Notes: generated from the letters alone by a model not told the origin. DNA of 64,000 bases from Lapidilactobacillus achengensis (GCF_003946655.1 NZ_RHOV01000003.1:116235-180234), one strand, 5' to 3'; shown: positions 18,263 to 28,193, counted from the first letter of the stretch. Numbers and translations: made by a program.

Positions 18263-19468
18263 TCACGCAATCTTCTTTTTCTTGTTGTAAACGTCCAGGA
18301 CAACCGCCAGCAACAGAATCAGACCTTTGATTGCTTGTTGCCAGTCAACGCCGACACCCATGATCGACATCCCGTTGTTCAAGACACCCATGACCAAACC
18401 ACCGACGATTGCGCCGAGGATCGTCCCGATACCACCGGAAGTCGAAGCGCCACCAAAGTAAACCGCAGCCATCGCATCCAATTCAAGGGAAGTCCCTGCT
18501 TGTGGTGTGGCAGCATTCAGCCGAGCTGCCAAAACCAATCCAGCTAAAGCGGCCATTGCACCCATATTAACAAAAACCCAGAACGTGATCTTCTTTGTTT
18601 TTATCCCTGATAATTCAGCTGCCTTGCGGTTACCACCAGTGGCGTAAATCTGTCGACCGGCAACCGTTTTGTTGGTTAAGAACCCATAGGCCGCAACGAT
18701 GACCCCTAAGTTGACCAAAATGATTGGGTAGCCTGAATAAGCGGCGAAGATATAGGTCACACCAATGATCACCAAGGCAGTGAAAACAGCTTTCAAAGTA
18801 AAGGCAAACATTGATTCAACTTCAAATAAGTTCTCTTTATGATGTTGCCGCGTCCGCCATTGACCAATGATCAGGACAACCGCCAAAATCGCGCCTAACA
18901 ACATGGTCAAATAATGAATGTGCTCGCCACCAACGAAGTCAGGCAAGTACCCGGTCGAGATTTTTTGGAAGACCGTTGGGAATGGTGCCAGGGATTGTCC
19001 GCCTAACACAACCTGAGTCAAGCCACGGAACATCAGCAGTCCAGCTAGAGTAACGATAAACGCTGGAATTCCTACATAAGCGACCCAGAATCCTTGCCAA
19101 GCCCCGATAACGGCACCTAAGACCAAGCAGACTGCCACGGTCACCCATGGATTCATTTTATTGTTGACCATCATCAACCCGGCAACGGCCCCAACAAAGG
19201 CCATGACAGAACCAACGGATAAGTCGACGTGTCCCAGTAAAACCACCAGCAACATCCCTGCGGCCAAGATCAAGATATGGCTGTTCTGTAGAACCAAGTT
19301 GGTGATGTTCAAAGGCCGCCAGAAAATCCCACCAGTCATCACTTGAAATGCGATCAGCAAGACGATCAGAATAATGACCATGCTATAGCGACTAAAAACA
19401 TCCATAACTTTATCTTTGATACCTAAACTTTTCTTCTCAGTTTTGAGCTCGTTTGTCGTATTCTCCAT
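18263..19468 (-). CDS. CUT2 sugar ABC transporter permease (XylH/AraH type)
   Basis: Membrane permease of 401 residues, with about ten or more hydrophobic segments and the family signatures VDLSVGSVMAFVGAV and GGTSTSGGIGTILGAIVGG-like text near the C-terminus (FGGASTSGGIGTILG). Family members import pentoses or galactose. It starts within the stop of the ATPase gene (one-base overlap, TAATG). The neighbours give a complete importer: binding protein, double ATPase, one permease. By analogy to AraEGH of Geobacillus, the adjacent sensing genes suggest L-arabinose as substrate. Confidence 0.93.
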   Translation of the reverse strand: MENTTNELKTEKKSLGIKDKVMDVFSRYSMVIILIVLLIAFQVMTGGIFWRPLNITNLVLQNSHILILAAGMLLVVLLGHVDLSVGSVMAFVGAVAGLMMVNNKMNPWVTVAVCLVLGAVIGAWQGFWVAYVGIPAFIVTLAGLLMFRGLTQVVLGGQSLAPFPTVFQKISTGYLPDFVGGEHIHYLTMLLGAILAVVLIIGQWRTRQHHKENLFEVESMFAFTLKAVFTALVIIGVTYIFAAYSGYPIILVNLGVIVAAYGFLTNKTVAGRQIYATGGNRKAAELSGIKTKKITFWVFVNMGAMAALAGLVLAARLNAATPQAGTSLELDAMAAVYFGGASTSGGIGTILGAIVGGLVMGVLNNGMSIMGVGVDWQQAIKGLILLLAVVLDVYNKKKKIA

Positions 19469-21003
19469 TATGCTAGTACCCGCTTTCCTTCCATGGTCAT
19501 CAAACTCATCAATCTTTCTTGCGTTGCATCTTTCCGTAAAACTTCGCCGGTAAAGCGCCCATTGTTCATCGTATAGATTCGATCACACATCCCAATGATT
19601 TCAGGCAATTCCGAGGAAATGATACAGATACTCTTGCCTGAGGCGGCCATTTCTTCAATCAAAGTATAAATTTCATACTTCGCGCCAACGTCGATCCCAC
19701 GGGTTGGCTCATCCAGGAATAGGATGTCCGGTTCGGTCATCAGCCACTTCGAAAGCACGACTTTCTGCTGATTCCCCCCACTTAAACTACCAACGTTTTG
19801 ATTGATCGAACTAGCTTTGGTACTCATTTTGTCGCGGAATTTTTCAGCAGAACGAATTTCTTCATCCTTATCGATAATGCCGTGATGGCTGATCTTGTTT
19901 AGACTAGCAATCGAGGTATTCTCCCGAATATCCATTAACAAATTCAGTCCGACTGCTTTCCGGTCCTCTGAAACATAGGCCAGGCCGTTGTCGATTGCCG
20001 TCGCCACATCCTTCACCGAAATTTCCTGACCATCTTTATAGACGTGACCACTGATATTACTACCGTAGGAGTGCCCGAAAACACTCATGGCAAACTCGGT
20101 TCGGCCAGCACCCATCAATCCGGCAATACCAACGATTTCGCCCTTACGAATATTCATTTCATCGATTTGATCAACAACTTTGCTGCTATCGATCGGATGG
20201 TGCACGACCCAGTCCTTGACTTCGAAATGGATCTCACCAATGTTCGGATGATGGTCAGGGAATCGATTGGTCAATTCACGTCCAACCATGCCTCGAATGA
20301 TCCGATCTTCACTGATTTCTCCTTGGTTCAAGGTTTCAATCGTCCGACCATCACGAATGATGGTGATCCGATCCGCCACATTAACGATTTCATTCAACTT
20401 ATGCGAAATAATAATCGAGGTAATCCCTTGTTTCTTGAACTCACGAATCAAATCCAGCAAGTTCGCACTTTCTTCTTCGTTTAAAGCCGCAGTCGGTTCA
20501 TCTAAGATCAACAATTTAACTGACCGGGAGAAAGCTTTGGCAATCTCCACCAATTGTTGCTGACCCACACCAATCTGTGAAACCAAGGTGTTGGGGCTAA
20601 CATGCAAGCCCACTGTTTTCAAAAGATTCACGGTCTTCTTTTCCGTAATGTCCCAGTCGATCACACCGTGTTTGGCTTGTTCATTGCCTAAAAAGATATT
20701 CTCTTTGACGGATAGATACGGACTCAAGGCCAACTCCTGATGAATAATAACGATGCCTTTGTCCTCGCTATCGCGCAAGTTCTTGAATTGGCAAGTATCA
20801 CCGTTATAAATAATGTCGCCATCGTACGTGCCATAAGGATACAACCCGCTCAAAACATTCATCAGTGTTGATTTGCCAGCGCCGTTTTCACCGCAAAGAC
20901 CATGGATCTCCCCGCGTTCGATTTGGAGATTAACATTATCCAAGGCCCGGACGCCAGAGAATTCTTTGATGATGTTTTTCATTTCTAGAATATAATCTGC
21001 CAT
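19468..21003 (-). CDS. CUT2 sugar ABC transporter ATPase, double domain (XylG/AraG type)
   Basis: Duplicated ATPase of 511 residues. Half 1 has Walker [10 protein letters not shown] and signature [14 protein letters not shown] followed by Walker [12 protein letters not shown]. Half 2 has the degenerate Walker A region [10 protein letters not shown], signature [14 protein letters not shown] and Walker [13 protein letters not shown]. This is the standard layout for ribose/xylose/arabinose importers. The ribosome site is AAGGATGGG. It follows the binding protein gene after a strong hairpin that probably sets the protein ratio. Confidence 0.95.
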   Translation of the reverse strand: MADYILEMKNIIKEFSGVRALDNVNLQIERGEIHGLCGENGAGKSTLMNVLSGLYPYGTYDGDIIYNGDTCQFKNLRDSEDKGIVIIHQELALSPYLSVKENIFLGNEQAKHGVIDWDITEKKTVNLLKTVGLHVSPNTLVSQIGVGQQQLVEIAKAFSRSVKLLILDEPTAALNEEESANLLDLIREFKKQGITSIIISHKLNEIVNVADRITIIRDGRTIETLNQGEISEDRIIRGMVGRELTNRFPDHHPNIGEIHFEVKDWVVHHPIDSSKVVDQIDEMNIRKGEIVGIAGLMGAGRTEFAMSVFGHSYGSNISGHVYKDGQEISVKDVATAIDNGLAYVSEDRKAVGLNLLMDIRENTSIASLNKISHHGIIDKDEEIRSAEKFRDKMSTKASSINQNVGSLSGGNQQKVVLSKWLMTEPDILFLDEPTRGIDVGAKYEIYTLIEEMAASGKSICIISSELPEIIGMCDRIYTMNNGRFTGEVLRKDATQERLMSLMTMEGKRVLA

Positions 21004-21078
21004 CTTTTCCCATCCTTCTTACTCAACTTAGTGATACATCGCGCCAACCCTTTGCCGATCTATCGCCATAAATTAGGA

Positions 21079-21107
21079 GAAGGGATCGAATTAGATTCGA
21101 TCCCTTC
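21079..21107 (-). terminator. Intra-operon stem-loop after the CUT2 binding-protein gene
   Basis: A perfect 13-bp stem, GAAGGGATCGAAT / ATTCGATCCCTTC, with a 3-base loop and no real T-run. It is more likely an mRNA-stabilising or processing element than a full terminator. Confidence 0.7.
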
Positions 21108-21120
21108 CGACTTAAGTCAG

Positions 21121-22236
21121 CTATTTTTCTAACTGCTTTTCCGTATAATAATCAGTATCGATCAATTCAGCTTTATAGTTTTCTTTATCAACAGAAACTG
21201 GTTTTGCAAGATAGGTAGGAACGACTTTGACACCATTATCATAAGTCTTAGTGTCATTAACTGGCACTTTCTTACCTGCAGAGATGGCTTTGATCATTTC
21301 GATCGTGTTCTTTGCCAATGTCCGAGTGTCTTTGAAGATCGTTTGGGTTTGTTCGCCTGCAATGATCGACTTAACACCGGCAACTGTTGCATCTTGGCCA
21401 GTAATAACTGGTAAAGGCTTGCTGCTGGAGCCATAACCAACACCCTTCAATGAGGAAATGATTCCTAAGCTGATTGGGTCATATGGTGAAAGCACCGCAT
21501 CCAAATTCTTATCCGTATAATTTGCACTTAACAGGTTATCCATCCGTGCTTGGGCAGTTGAACCGTCCCAACGCAAAGTGGCGATCTGGTTGAACTTGGT
21601 TTGTCCTGAAGGAACAACCAATTGTTTGCTCTTGATATAAGGTTTGAAGACTGACATAACCCCGTTGTAGTTGATCAAAGCGTTGTTATCGTCAGGTGAA
21701 CCACCAAAGAATTCAATGTTGTAAGGACCTTTGCCATCTTTCAGGCCTAATTTATCCTCAATATAAGAAGCTTGTAACACCCCAACACCGAAGTTATCAA
21801 AAGTTGCATAGTAGTCAACATATTTGGAATTCATCAATAACCGGTCATAGGCGATGACTTTGATGTTTTCCTTATGTGCCTTCTCCAAAACGTCAGTCAA
21901 TGCTGAGCCATCAATCGAAGCGATGACCAAGGTGTCGACACCTTTCGTGATCATATTTTCGATTTGGGCAACTTGGTTCTCGACTTTGTCCTCGCCATAC
22001 TGCAAGTCAGTCTTGTAGCCCAACTTCTTCAATTCCTTGACCATGTTGTTCCCATCGGCGATCCAACGTTCTGCCGATTTCGTTGGCATCGCAATCCCGA
22101 CATAGCCCTTATCGCCGCTGGATTTCGACCCCGAACCTGAATCTGATTTAGAACTGCAGCCTGCCAAAGCACCAACGCCCACTGCTAACAGTGCAGCCAT
22201 GGCAATCATTTTTTTGAAACTAAACTTAAACTTCAT
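21121..22236 (-). CDS. CUT2 sugar-binding lipoprotein
   Basis: Lipoprotein of 371 residues with lipobox VGALAGC, so anchored outside the membrane. A periplasmic-binding-protein fold of the xylose/ChvE type follows ([21 protein letters not shown]... and [22 protein letters not shown]). It delivers a monosaccharide, probably L-arabinose, to the adjacent permease. I start at the ATG of MKFKFSFKK (22234-22236) because GGAGG lies 9 nt upstream; an in-frame start at 22293 would fall in the promoter/cre region. First gene of the importer operon and divergent from the sensing genes. Confidence 0.93.
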   Translation of the reverse strand: MKFKFSFKKMIAMAALLAVGVGALAGCSSKSDSGSGSKSSGDKGYVGIAMPTKSAERWIADGNNMVKELKKLGYKTDLQYGEDKVENQVAQIENMITKGVDTLVIASIDGSALTDVLEKAHKENIKVIAYDRLLMNSKYVDYYATFDNFGVGVLQASYIEDKLGLKDGKGPYNIEFFGGSPDDNNALINYNGVMSVFKPYIKSKQLVVPSGQTKFNQIATLRWDGSTAQARMDNLLSANYTDKNLDAVLSPYDPISLGIISSLKGVGYGSSSKPLPVITGQDATVAGVKSIIAGEQTQTIFKDTRTLAKNTIEMIKAISAGKKVPVNDTKTYDNGVKVVPTYLAKPVSVDKENYKAELIDTDYYTEKQLEK

Positions 22237-22277
22237 GTCCCAAAACCTCCAAGTGCTAAATTTTTTCTTCGTCTCTA

Positions 22278-22305
22278 AGTATAGCTGATTCATAAAGCGC
22301 TTACA
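22278..22305 (-). promoter_or_regulatory. Importer promoter -10 with overlapping cre site
   Basis: -10 TATACT on the minus strand (22278-22283). The cre-like ATAAAGCGCTTACA (22292-22305, 12 of 14 matches) lies over the -35 region, so CcpA repression is expected. The -35 itself is poor, consistent with need for the response regulator as activator. Confidence 0.6.
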
Positions 22306-22411
22306 TTGACTATTTTTTTGAATTCGTCTTGAAATTGTTTGGTCAGTGCGTCATCTTCTTAAATTTTTTTCGAATCTCTTAAATTTATTTATCCAATTCC
22401 TGAAATAAAAA

Positions 22412-22426
22412 ATTTATCCGATAAAT
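22412..22426. promoter_or_regulatory. AraR-like operator between the importer and sensor operons
   Basis: ATTTATCCGATAAAT, a palindrome one base shorter than the AraR-like boxes near araDA and araR. A half site TTTATCC lies 25 bp to its left. It could serve either divergent operon. Confidence 0.55.
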
Positions 22427-22495
22427 AGTAAAATTGAAGCGCTTTTTTTGCTAAACTAGAGGTATCGTCACCGTTTATCAAGAAAGGGCGCCGGC

Positions 22496-23476
22496 ATGAT
22501 CATGAAAAAAAGAAACTATTCTCCCCTGTTGCTGATCTTGTTGCTTCTATTACTGGCAGGCTGTGCGGTCAAACCCAAAACAGCGGTCACCAAGTCACCA
22601 GTGATTGGTTTCTCGCAATCGGGAACCGAAAGCTCCTGGCGGAAATTTCATACCAAATCGATTCGGACTGAGCTGAAACGTGATAATTATGAAGTGATGT
22701 ACCGTAATGGTTATCAGAATCAGGAACGACAGATTCAAGATGTCCGGACCTTTATCGCCTACCAAGTTGACCTGATCATTTTGGCGCCGTTAACAGAACA
22801 TGGTTGGGAACCCGTGTTAAAAGAGGCTAAAAAGGCAAAAATCCCGGTTGTGGTGGTTGATCGCCATTTAGAGGTCAATGATCAGAGTCTCTATCTCACT
22901 CATATTAGTTCAAGCTTCAAGGCGGAAGGCCAGCGAGCCGGACTCTATGTAACAAACCATTTTGCTAAGAGTAAACAACGTCAGATCAAGATTCTTGAGC
23001 TTAATGGCACTGCCGACGCCTCTGCGGCCAAGCTGCGTCAGGAGGGTTTTGCTGATACCATTGGTCGTGATCCTCGGGCGCATATCACTGCTACGATCAA
23101 TGGTGATTTCACTCGTGCAAAAGGTGAGGAGGTCATGGCAGACTACATTAAGAACCACGACTTAAGTCAAATTGATGTCCTGTTCAGCCATAGCGATGAA
23201 ATGACCTTGGGCGCACTGAAAGCCATCAAGCAGACAAAAATTCGACCTGGTAAGGACCTGATCATCGTAACGGTGGACGCCCAGGAAAACATGATTCGCA
23301 AACTTCAGGTTGGCGAGGTCAATTGTGTTGTCGAGTGTAATCCCGATGCAGGTTGGTATGTGGTCAACGCCTTGAACCGTTATTTTGCCGGCCAACAGGT
23401 TCCTCACGAAATCTACATGCCAGAGACAACCTTCTCGGAATCAAACGCGGACAAAGTGCCCACGAGAAATTATTAG
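22496..23476 (+). CDS. Sugar-sensing binding lipoprotein (AraP-like)
   Basis: Lipoprotein of about 326 residues: basic start, hydrophobic stretch and lipobox LLLLAGC. The rest is a galactofuranose/ribose-type binding domain (VIGFSQSGTESSWRKFHTKSIR is typical of YtfQ-like proteins). It is followed directly by a histidine kinase and a response regulator, and diverges from a CUT2 importer. This matches AraPST/AraEGH of Geobacillus stearothermophilus, in which the binding protein presents the sugar to the kinase. I infer a sensor role rather than transport, since the importer has its own binding protein. AAAGGG precedes the start; the second Met at 22502 is an alternative. Confidence 0.87.
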   Translation: MIMKKRNYSPLLLILLLLLLAGCAVKPKTAVTKSPVIGFSQSGTESSWRKFHTKSIRTELKRDNYEVMYRNGYQNQERQIQDVRTFIAYQVDLIILAPLTEHGWEPVLKEAKKAKIPVVVVDRHLEVNDQSLYLTHISSSFKAEGQRAGLYVTNHFAKSKQRQIKILELNGTADASAAKLRQEGFADTIGRDPRAHITATINGDFTRAKGEEVMADYIKNHDLSQIDVLFSHSDEMTLGALKAIKQTKIRPGKDLIIVTVDAQENMIRKLQVGEVNCVVECNPDAGWYVVNALNRYFAGQQVPHEIYMPETTFSESNADKVPTRNY

Positions 23477-23483
23477 GTGTGCC

Positions 23484-24938
23484 ATGCTAAATAATCATAA
23501 GAAGAATCCCAGCCTAAAGCAGATTTTTAGTCAAGTGAATAAATGGATGTTGATCTTTGCCATCCTGCCGTTGATCACCAGTGTCATTCTGTATTCGCAG
23601 CAGATCTTGATCTACCAGCGGACAATCACCAATGTCCAGAACGCGAATAAGATCACGGCCAGTGTCAACACCCGTGTGCGTGAGGAACTTTGGAATTTAG
23701 TCAGTGGCCAAATCTCCGTGAAACAATACGAGAAGAAGAATATCATCAAGCAATTACGCCGGGAAACCAACGAGTTACGGGTCAACACAACGACCAGCGA
23801 AGAGGTCAGTATTTTACAGGTCACGTCGCGCGTGCTTGATACTTTGGTCGACCATCAACACGAAATCATCGACAATATCAAACATGATGATCAGGCCTAT
23901 GACAAGAACAAAGAAATCATGGTCCAAGTGGAGTCGGTGACTAGCCTGCTCTCTGATATCCTCCAACAATATGTGGGTGTCGAAATCAAGCTGGCCGGTA
24001 AGAAAAATAACGAATTATTTCATTCACTGATTTTCTTAAGCGTTCTAATGTTCGTGATCATCTTGATTATTCTCTATCTGTCACGCCGCAATCGCCGCTT
24101 CCTCAAAACCAAGGTCGAAATGCCCTTGGATGACGTGATCACCATGTCTAATGAAATCTCCAAAGGGAATTTCAACTACCGACTCCCCTTACCTCCAACA
24201 CCGGAATTGTCATCCTTAACCCTGAGTCTTAATACCATGGCCGATAATTTGGAACGCTTGCTAGAAGAAAATGCGCTGAAGCAATACTATTTAGCCCAAA
24301 GTGAAGTCCGTGTTTTGCAAGCGCAGATCACCCCGCACTTTGTTTACAATAGCTTGGACGCCATCGTTTCCTTGATCGAGCAAGAACAATACGATGAAGC
24401 CAAGCGGACAACTTATGCCCTATCCGATTTCTTTCGGATTTCTTTAAGTAAAGGCCGTGATTGGATCACTGTTGCCACGGAGATCCAGCACGTTCATGAT
24501 TATCTGATCATTCTCAAGATCCGCTACGGGGAAATGCTGGACTATGACATTGACGTTCCAACCGAGCTGCAGGATAATCAAGTCCTCAAAATGATTCTCC
24601 AACCAATCGTTGAAAACGCAGTCTACCATGGGACAAAGTATATTCGCCGCGTCGGTCACATCAGTGTGCGCGCCCGTGAAACCGACCAAAATTTGATTTT
24701 CACCGTTCAAGATAATGGAATCGGTGTCAAGCCCGACCAACTTGACACGATCCAACAAGAGCTAGCGAAGGGCTTGGATTCGGATTTCAGTGTTGGTTAT
24801 GGCCTGTATAATGTTAACAAGCGGTTGTTACTGTACTATGGCGATGCCGCCGGGATCAACTTCACCAGTGCTTATCGGCAAGGAACAACAGTCATATTAA
24901 CGGTACCCAAGAAGGAGAAAGATGACCTAAATGTATAA
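23484..24938 (+). CDS. YesM/LytS-type sensor histidine kinase (AraS-like)
   Basis: Membrane kinase of 484 residues: transmembrane helix near 20-40, extracytoplasmic region, second helix near 180-200 (HSLIFLSVLMFVIILIILYL), HAMP, His_kinase domain with the phospho-acceptor in QAQITPHFVYNSLDAI, then the ATPase domain (IVENAVYHG N-box, DNGIGV G1 box). The start at 23484 (MLNNHKK) is 8 bp after the lipoprotein stop with AGGTG upstream; an earlier in-frame ATG would overlap that gene. It should sense the sugar-loaded binding protein outside and phosphorylate the next gene product. Confidence 0.92.
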   Translation: MLNNHKKNPSLKQIFSQVNKWMLIFAILPLITSVILYSQQILIYQRTITNVQNANKITASVNTRVREELWNLVSGQISVKQYEKKNIIKQLRRETNELRVNTTTSEEVSILQVTSRVLDTLVDHQHEIIDNIKHDDQAYDKNKEIMVQVESVTSLLSDILQQYVGVEIKLAGKKNNELFHSLIFLSVLMFVIILIILYLSRRNRRFLKTKVEMPLDDVITMSNEISKGNFNYRLPLPPTPELSSLTLSLNTMADNLERLLEENALKQYYLAQSEVRVLQAQITPHFVYNSLDAIVSLIEQEQYDEAKRTTYALSDFFRISLSKGRDWITVATEIQHVHDYLIILKIRYGEMLDYDIDVPTELQDNQVLKMILQPIVENAVYHGTKYIRRVGHISVRARETDQNLIFTVQDNGIGVKPDQLDTIQQELAKGLDSDFSVGYGLYNVNKRLLLYYGDAAGINFTSAYRQGTTVILTVPKKEKDDLNV

Positions 24939-26487
24939 AGTTTTTATTGTCGAAGATGAACATTTGATTCGGGAAACATTGCGCCAACAGATCATGAAAC
25001 TCGGTGATCGCCTGAACCTTAGCTTCGCTGGTGAGGCCAGCGATGGGGAAATGGGATTGGCCGCCATTATGGAGTTACAACCAGATATTATTTTGACAGA
25101 TATTCGCATGCCGTTTATGGATGGACTGACCTTCGCCAAGGAAGCCAGAAAAGTGCTGCCCTGGACTCGGATCATCTTCATTAGCGGCTTCGATGAATTC
25201 GAGTATGCGAAAGTCGCGCTGCAAGTCCACGCGGATGAATACCTGCTCAAGCCAATCAAACCCCAAGAACTTCAAGACACCTTAGCTCGTGTTGTTCGAA
25301 TCTTAGATCAGCAACACGAAACAGCCCCGAAACCGGACTCTGATAGCAGTTTATTGATCGACCTCAAGAAGAATCTCTTCCTCAACGAGCTTTTCAAAGG
25401 TGAGCTGGCTATGCCAAACGCAATTGCGACTGCGCGAGGATTCGACCGCTCAATCGTCGGTAAGAAAAGCGTGGTGCTGCTAGCAACCAACAGCTTACCC
25501 CATGATGGTCAAGACACTGAGCAGCTCAATGATTATCTCAGTTATCTATTCGCCAAAGATAAGAGCATTATTTTCTCCTGTTCCTCATCAAAATACATCA
25601 AATTTCTGATTTTCGACGCCCAAAAAGAAACTGTCTTGGAAAAGAGTTACCAAATCGCCAATACACTGATCCACGTGCTGGACCGGTCTGACCAAGATGA
25701 CTTGGCCGTGGGGATCGGTCCCGTCGTTGATCGCCTAAGTGATATCTCCTTTTCGTTCGAGCAAGCCCAAGAATTGCTGGCCAGCTATGGTCAAGTCCGC
25801 GTAGAGAAAATCATTAGCTATGAGGATAACATGCGTGAGGGCGAGCTTTCGCCCACCCACCCTTTCAAAATGGACCTTGCCAATGAGATCGCCGATCTGA
25901 CCGAGGACAACAAGGAGAAATTGATCGCCAAATTGATGCAACCTCAGGCCAATTATGACCGCACCAGAATGCGGCGTTTCTTCGTTCTAACTGAACTCAG
26001 TGGCATGATCAAGAAAAAGCAGGATCAAATCGGGACCAAGTTCAAGGATAGCGCCAGTTTAGATGATCTACTGACCAGTTCTAGTAATAATCACGCCTTC
26101 GAACAACTGATCCGCGAAATGGTCGATTACTTGCTGGACAACAAAGTCCAATCGGCCATCCCCAAATATCAAAGCGTTGTCAACCAAGCCATTCGTTTTA
26201 TCAATGAGAATTACACCGATCCGGACATTTCGCTGACCGTGGTTGCCGAGGCCGTTTCCCTAAGTCCGGCTCACTTCAGTACGATCTTCTCCCAATCAAT
26301 GACCCGAACTTTCATCGAGTATCTAACCGATAAACGGATCAAACTGGCCAAAGTTCTTTTGACGGGCACCAACAAGAAATTGGCCGAAATTGCCATGGAC
26401 ATTGGCTATAATGATCCTAATTATTTCAGCTACCTCTTCAAGAAACGGGAAGGCGTCGCGCCCACTGAGTACCGTCATCAACATTAG
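24931..26487 (+). CDS. YesN-type response regulator with AraC HTH (AraT-like)
   Basis: Regulator of 518 residues: N-terminal receiver with phospho-acceptor in PDIILTDIRMPFMDG (Asp54), a central uncharacterised linker of about 270 residues, and a C-terminal AraC double HTH (ISLTVVAEAVSLSPAHFSTIFSQ and LAEIAMDIGYNDPNYFSYLFKK). It overlaps the kinase gene by 8 bp, implying coupled translation. Likely target: the divergent importer promoter with its weak -35. A bidirectional terminator ends the operon. Confidence 0.93.
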   Translation: MYKVFIVEDEHLIRETLRQQIMKLGDRLNLSFAGEASDGEMGLAAIMELQPDIILTDIRMPFMDGLTFAKEARKVLPWTRIIFISGFDEFEYAKVALQVHADEYLLKPIKPQELQDTLARVVRILDQQHETAPKPDSDSSLLIDLKKNLFLNELFKGELAMPNAIATARGFDRSIVGKKSVVLLATNSLPHDGQDTEQLNDYLSYLFAKDKSIIFSCSSSKYIKFLIFDAQKETVLEKSYQIANTLIHVLDRSDQDDLAVGIGPVVDRLSDISFSFEQAQELLASYGQVRVEKIISYEDNMREGELSPTHPFKMDLANEIADLTEDNKEKLIAKLMQPQANYDRTRMRRFFVLTELSGMIKKKQDQIGTKFKDSASLDDLLTSSSNNHAFEQLIREMVDYLLDNKVQSAIPKYQSVVNQAIRFINENYTDPDISLTVVAEAVSLSPAHFSTIFSQSMTRTFIEYLTDKRIKLAKVLLTGTNKKLAEIAMDIGYNDPNYFSYLFKKREGVAPTEYRHQH

Positions 26488-26534
26488 GACAAGAAAAAAT
26501 AAGGGCCACTTCAGAAGCCATCAAAAAGTGGTGT

Positions 26535-26599
26535 AAAAAAATCAATCACCTTAACTTCGGGTTGCACGTGCAACTGAAGCCTTGGTGATTGATTTTTTT
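26535..26599. terminator. Bidirectional terminator
   Basis: A-tract, 10-bp stem ATCAATCACC / GGTGATTGAT and T-tract, with an inner hairpin around CTTCGGGTTGCACGTGCAAC. It separates the convergent response regulator and GH43 genes. Confidence 0.9.
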
Positions 26600-27815
26600 A
26601 GTGGGCTTTGACCCAAAGGCCGGTGCCGGCTTTAGTTAAGCCGATCAAATATGTCGCTGCACACTGCTGCTCCCAATCCCAGCTGGTGATCCAACGATAG
26701 CTGTCTAGATTAGCGTAAAAGCCACTATCCAGTGGGATCTGATGGCTCGGAATCAGTTCTGAGGTGCTTGGCCAACAGATGATTTCGCCAATTTCGGCCG
26801 GACTGGCGGCTAGTGGATGATTATCCGTCGTTGATTTATAGTAATTTGGATCCACCACTGGCCAGCCGTTTTCCAACCAGTATACTTTGCGGATCATGCC
26901 ATAGGAATCGTTCTGATTTGGTTGACAACGAACATGATGCACCATGAAATCTTGGTCACCACTGGTCAGAATCGAGTTGTGCCCTGGGCCGAACCAAGGA
27001 AATTCATTTGCGAATTGATAACTTCCCAGAATTTTCGTCCCGATTTCCTGATATCGCTCACCTTGAGGATAGAAAACATCCTGACCATTGAAGTCATGAT
27101 AGGGACCTGTAATTTGTCGCGAACGGGCTACACGCACATGATAGGACCAGGTCAATGAATCATAGGACATGAACAAATAATAGTAGCCTTGGTCGGGACG
27201 ATACTGAATAAAGCAACCTTCGATGGCACCATCTTGTGCTGCCCGCGGCCGTTGAGCGATCCGTTGTCCAAAGTCACCGGGATACTTCGTTAATCCGGTC
27301 GTGCTGTCTAGCTCCACTAGAAAAATGCCCCCAAAAAACGACCCATAAAGTAACCATTGGCGACCATCTGCGGCGGTCACCACATTAGCGTCGATCGCGT
27401 TTTGACCATTTTGCCCACCATCGGTTTTGATCACCAAGTCACGGGGTGTCCAAGGGCCGGCTGGTCGTGGGGCTGTGGCTAAGCCAATACAGGAAACTTG
27501 GCTGCCAAAAGTTGACGCGGCATAGTACATCCGATATTGATCACCCACTTTAATTACTTCGGGTGCCCAGAGCCCGGTCGCTTGCGCCCAATTTGCCGCC
27601 ACGATCGGCACATGATCGAAGGCTGTTCCCACGAACTGCCATTGCACCAAATCGGTTGATTCACGAATTTGAATGCCATGCGTCGCTTGGCCGGCAACAT
27701 GGGTGTCGGTTGAGAACATGTAATAATGACCATCCGCTTGAATGATAGTAGGATCATGAACGCCTCGTGTCCCCCAATGGGCGTCGACCCAATCATTTTG
27801 TTGTTTTTCTGACAT
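26598..27815 (-). CDS. Cytoplasmic GH43 arabinanase-type enzyme
   Basis: GH43 of the arabinanase subgroup, 405 residues without signal peptide. Motifs: VHDPTII base (Asp21), AIDANVV (Asp142), AIEGCFI acid (Glu199) and GPGHNS (His279). SFFGGIFLVELD and YHVRVARS match endo-arabinanases. Being intracellular, it probably cuts imported arabino-oligosaccharides. The ribosome site is GAGGAG. It stands alone between two terminators, so it should have its own promoter in the 27816-27836 area or receive readthrough; no clear promoter is visible. It may act exo rather than endo. Confidence 0.9.
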   Translation of the reverse strand: MSEKQQNDWVDAHWGTRGVHDPTIIQADGHYYMFSTDTHVAGQATHGIQIRESTDLVQWQFVGTAFDHVPIVAANWAQATGLWAPEVIKVGDQYRMYYAASTFGSQVSCIGLATAPRPAGPWTPRDLVIKTDGGQNGQNAIDANVVTAADGRQWLLYGSFFGGIFLVELDSTTGLTKYPGDFGQRIAQRPRAAQDGAIEGCFIQYRPDQGYYYLFMSYDSLTWSYHVRVARSRQITGPYHDFNGQDVFYPQGERYQEIGTKILGSYQFANEFPWFGPGHNSILTSGDQDFMVHHVRCQPNQNDSYGMIRKVYWLENGWPVVDPNYYKSTTDNHPLAASPAEIGEIICWPSTSELIPSHQIPLDSGFYANLDSYRWITSWDWEQQCAATYLIGLTKAGTGLWVKAH

Positions 27816-27836
27816 TTCAATCTCCTCATTTTTCTT

Positions 27837-27874
27837 TTATAAAAAAGCGGACCCAGGTTTATCCCTGAGTCCGC
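27837..27874 (-). terminator. Terminator of the araNPQ/GH51 operon
   Basis: Stem GCGGACCCAGG / CCTGAGTCCGC, followed on the minus strand by TTTTTTATA. It ends the long operon that begins at 36057. Confidence 0.85.
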
Positions 27875-27938
27875 ACATTGACATTCCGCCTTCCGAGCTG
27901 CTCACCGGTGCAACGGCTCATGGCCGATGAAGCCTTTG

Positions 27939-28193
27939 TCACCAGCGCCCTTCAGGACATGTTTTATTTTTTAAGCTGGCCCGAAATTGTGTATAGCAGC
28001 CACACTTCAAACAGGTTCCGTTTTGGAAAAAGGGACAAGATTGGCAAATTACCAAACGCTGATCTCGAATTTCTGGATCAACCAGGTTGCCAACCTCCAA
28101 ACTTAACTGCTCTGCGATATTGGCCGCAACATCTTGACTCGCCAGTTCATCAAGCAAGTCGCAACGCACACAGTTTCCGTTACGCCTGGACAT
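27939..28193 (-). CDS. Small Cys-rich protein (DUF6171-like)
   Basis: Protein of 84 residues with paired cysteines: CVRC near the N-terminus, then CQSC, CLKCGC and a last Cys near the C-terminus (CPEGRW). The spacing looks like a zinc- or iron-sulfur-binding module and resembles the DUF6171 family, whose function I do not know. It overlaps the end of the GH51 gene by 14 bp and has only a weak ribosome site, so translation is probably coupled. Placement at the end of an arabino-oligosaccharide operon suggests an accessory role, but nothing more can be said from sequence. Confidence 0.7.
   Translation of the reverse strand: MSRRNGNCVRCDLLDELASQDVAANIAEQLSLEVGNLVDPEIRDQRLVICQSCPFFQNGTCLKCGCYTQFRASLKNKTCPEGRW

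Noticed and set aside
22434..22447. Second cre site near TTGAAGCGCTTTTT
   Set aside because: Only about 10 of 14 consensus positions match when centred correctly; too weak to call.
23385..23483. Extended N-terminus of the histidine kinase
   Set aside because: It would overlap the binding-protein gene by about 90 bp; the ATG at 23484 has a ribosome site and gives a normal kinase N-terminus.
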